A DNA stretch of 6,345 nt from Methylophilus sp. (GTDB lineage: Bacteria; Pseudomonadota; Gammaproteobacteria; Burkholderiales; Methylophilaceae). A program made the position numbers and the translations under genes. Below are positions 5,310-6,345 of the stretch, piece after piece. The first letter of the stretch is position 1. Every line of letters begins with the position of its first letter. Location: contig JAIXZQ010000099.1 in the NCBI GenBank assembly GCA_027489475.1, positions 1 to 6,345 on the forward strand, read 5' to 3'. The notes beneath the pieces were generated by a model. The model had not been told where the DNA came from. It was given only the letters and a program-made list of their open reading frames with translations, and made no database searches.

Positions 5310-6089
5310 ATGCTGGTACAACGTAAACAAAGCCACTGGGAAGGCATTCTGCACGCCATACAGAATTCATATGCGATTAAACGTCATATTGAGTTTTTTA
5401 ACTGGCTCAAACAGGATATTCATCCACTGATGCGACATGATGTGTTGCTAGCTGCATGGGGTGATTTCGCCGCTGGTGAGCTAAATTTCGACGTGTCCTC
5501 CTCAATTCCAGAAGCCTCTACACAGCGTCTGCTCGAAGACTCCGCCATCGTAAATTACTTGATGTGCAACCTCTACAAACGCTGGGTGGATAATGATGAA
5601 CGTTGGTTTATCATTAATCGCTTTGATGCCTCAGGCATACATCAGCAATCCCCCACCCCGTTTACCCAACAACTGCTCAAGATGCACTCTTTGCTGGTGT
5701 ATGGGGTCAGAGACACCCGTGGCAAAACAGACTGTATTTACGTCTTTTTTGACCGTAGCAAAGAATTTTATGTGCCAGACCAAATGCTGGGCATGATTAT
5801 GCCGCACCTTGATGCAGCGATACGTCGTGTCGGGCATCTCTCACCCGTGGTGAAAGACGAAGATTTACTGGATAGCCTTGCGCACGGCGGACTGTCTGAC
5901 CGTGAGCAAGAGATTTTGCATTGGGTACGAACCGGCAAGACCAATTTAGAAATCGGCATGATTTTGAATATCAGCCCTAACACGGTGAAAAACCATTTGA
6001 AGCGGATTTTTCAAAAACTGGATGTTTCTTGTCGAGCCCAAGCGGTGGCCAAGACGGGAACCGTGTTACCGACCAGTCGCCCCAACTGA
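5310..6089 (+). CDS. epsA: LuxR-family transcriptional regulator, EpsA type (exopolysaccharide / PEP-CTERM associated)
   Basis: A 259-residue DNA-binding regulator. The C-terminal LuxR/GerE helix-turn-helix is clear at about 194-248: LSDREQEILHWV, then TNLEIGMILNISPNTVKNHLKRIFQKLDV, with R242-A-Q-A-V-A closing the domain. The N-terminal part (about 20-175) has the EpsA-type opening, with IEFFNWLKQDIHPLMRHDVLLAAWGDF (27-53), and a fold that may be GAF/autoinducer-like. There is no receiver Asp pocket, so it is not a typical two-component regulator. EpsA of Methylobacillus precedes methanolan exopolysaccharide genes, and the family co-occurs with exosortase B/PEP-CTERM loci. No such genes lie here; a terminator follows directly, so it is monocistronic and would act in trans. 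Helix-turn-helix assignment is near certain; EpsA identity is recognition from memory. Confidence 0.85.
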   Translation: MLVQRKQSHWEGILHAIQNSYAIKRHIEFFNWLKQDIHPLMRHDVLLAAWGDFAAGELNFDVSSSIPEASTQRLLEDSAIVNYLMCNLYKRWVDNDERWFIINRFDASGIHQQSPTPFTQQLLKMHSLLVYGVRDTRGKTDCIYVFFDRSKEFYVPDQMLGMIMPHLDAAIRRVGHLSPVVKDEDLLDSLAHGGLSDREQEILHWVRTGKTNLEIGMILNISPNTVKNHLKRIFQKLDVSCRAQAVAKTGTVLPTSRPN

Positions 6090-6114
6090 TCTGTGCAACT
6101 GCTACACAACTTAA

Positions 6115-6142
6115 AGGCCCTCAATAGGGCCTGTTGTTTTTT
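6115..6142 (+). terminator. Rho-independent terminator of epsA
   Basis: AGGCCCT (6115-6121) and AGGGCCT (6126-6132) form a 7-bp GC-rich stem with a CAAT loop, followed by GTTGTTTTTT. It starts 25 bases after the epsA stop. On the minus strand the same stem is followed only by TTTAAG, so it might also weakly stop transcripts from the convergent hslR-like gene. Confidence 0.88.
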
Positions 6143-6229
6143 GTGGCAACGTATCTATGCCGCACACCCACCCATAGCTCCCGCTGATGACTGAAACAGA
6201 AGTCGGTGTTGACGCACGCTTGCGCGTAT

Positions 6230-6256
6230 GCGCTTTATCCTTGACGGGTAAAGCGC
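6230..6256. repeat. Palindrome across the stop codon of the hslR-like gene
   Basis: GCGCTTTA (6230-6237) is a perfect inverted copy of TAAAGCGC (6249-6256), with an inner CC/GG pair, making a hairpin of about 11 bp if one wobble or mismatch is allowed. The minus-strand stop codon TAA (6237-6235) lies in one arm. There is no U run next to it, so it is not a classical terminator; it may stabilise the 3' end of the message. Confidence 0.45.
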
Positions 6257-6345
6257 TGTATCTCGCGCATCTGGCGTTTAGTTGGACGACCCATGCCACG
6301 GTCACGCTCGGCAAACTGGTCTGCGCCACTGGCTTGGCGCTGTGC
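6235..6345 (-). CDS. hslR: C-terminal end of an S4-domain RNA-binding heat-shock protein, Hsp15-like (runs off the right edge)
   Basis: Only the last 36 codons are present. They read AQRQASGADQFAERDRG, then MGRPTKRQMREIQRFTRQG and a stop. The closing GRPTKR(x)RRE(x)xRF-type pattern is typical of the basic tail of the Hsp15/HslR family. These proteins bind the 50S subunit carrying stalled nascent chains through an S4 domain that would lie outside this window. It is convergent with epsA, with a 145-bp gap that includes the epsA terminator. The frame is well supported by this conserved-looking tail. The exact family and symbol rest on a short stretch, so they are tentative; another S4-domain or basic RNA-binding protein is possible. 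Confidence 0.6.
   Translation of the reverse strand, partial: AQRQASGADQFAERDRGMGRPTKRQMREIQRFTRQG

Noticed and set aside
5260..5430. 56-codon plus-strand ORF (MKTVENHSAS...) overlapping the epsA start in another frame
   Set aside because: It has no Shine-Dalgarno, runs into the well-supported epsA frame, and its sequence after the overlap looks like a frame-shifted shadow. A translated upstream ORF is not excluded but nothing supports it.
6111..6329. 72-codon minus-strand ORF at the right edge
   Set aside because: It overlaps the hslR-like tail in another frame, and its low-complexity sequence running through the epsA terminator shows no protein-like pattern.

Overview
The window looks like a core-chromosome segment from a betaproteobacterium. 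Seven of its genes lie in one minus-strand series, rpsF-priB-rpsR-rplI-dnaB-alr-radA (4534 down to 1), an order I know from Betaproteobacteria. The plus-strand regulator resembles EpsA, the LuxR-type regulator linked to exopolysaccharide and PEP-CTERM/exosortase systems. Together with the moderate GC content this points, without proof, to a methylotroph of the Methylophilaceae (Methylobacillus/Methylotenera/Methylophilus relatives).

Layout on the minus strand, in transcription order. At the right edge (6345-6235) is the last 36 codons of a gene whose tail resembles the Hsp15 (HslR) family of S4-domain RNA-binding proteins. At 4984-4649 is a small protein with two predicted membrane segments and no recognised function. 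A sigma70-like promoter (4644-4615) and a well-folded leader RNA (4596-4555) precede rpsF (ribosomal protein S6). Then follow priB (primosomal protein), rpsR (S18) and rplI (L9). After rplI comes a strong intrinsic terminator with a 13-bp stem and a UUCG loop (3118-3085). dnaB (replicative helicase) then starts from an ATG only 6 nt below a perfect TATAAT, so it may be a separate, possibly leaderless transcript. dnaB and alr (alanine racemase) share one base as TAATG. radA (recombination ATPase) follows 82 nt later and runs off the left edge.

On the plus strand the only convincing gene is epsA (5310-6089). It is preceded by a 322-nt divergent intergenic region with several inverted repeats and followed by a good intrinsic terminator (6115-6142), convergent with the hslR-like gene.

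Together, the operon couples translation (S6, S18, L9) with replication and restart (PriB, DnaB), peptidoglycan precursor supply (Alr) and recombination (RadA). The leader upstream of rpsF has the shape expected of an S6:S18 autoregulatory element. I found no mobile element, CRISPR array, tRNA, rRNA or unknown multigene system. The points most worth checking are regulatory: the rpsF leader, the dnaB start, and the epsA upstream region.
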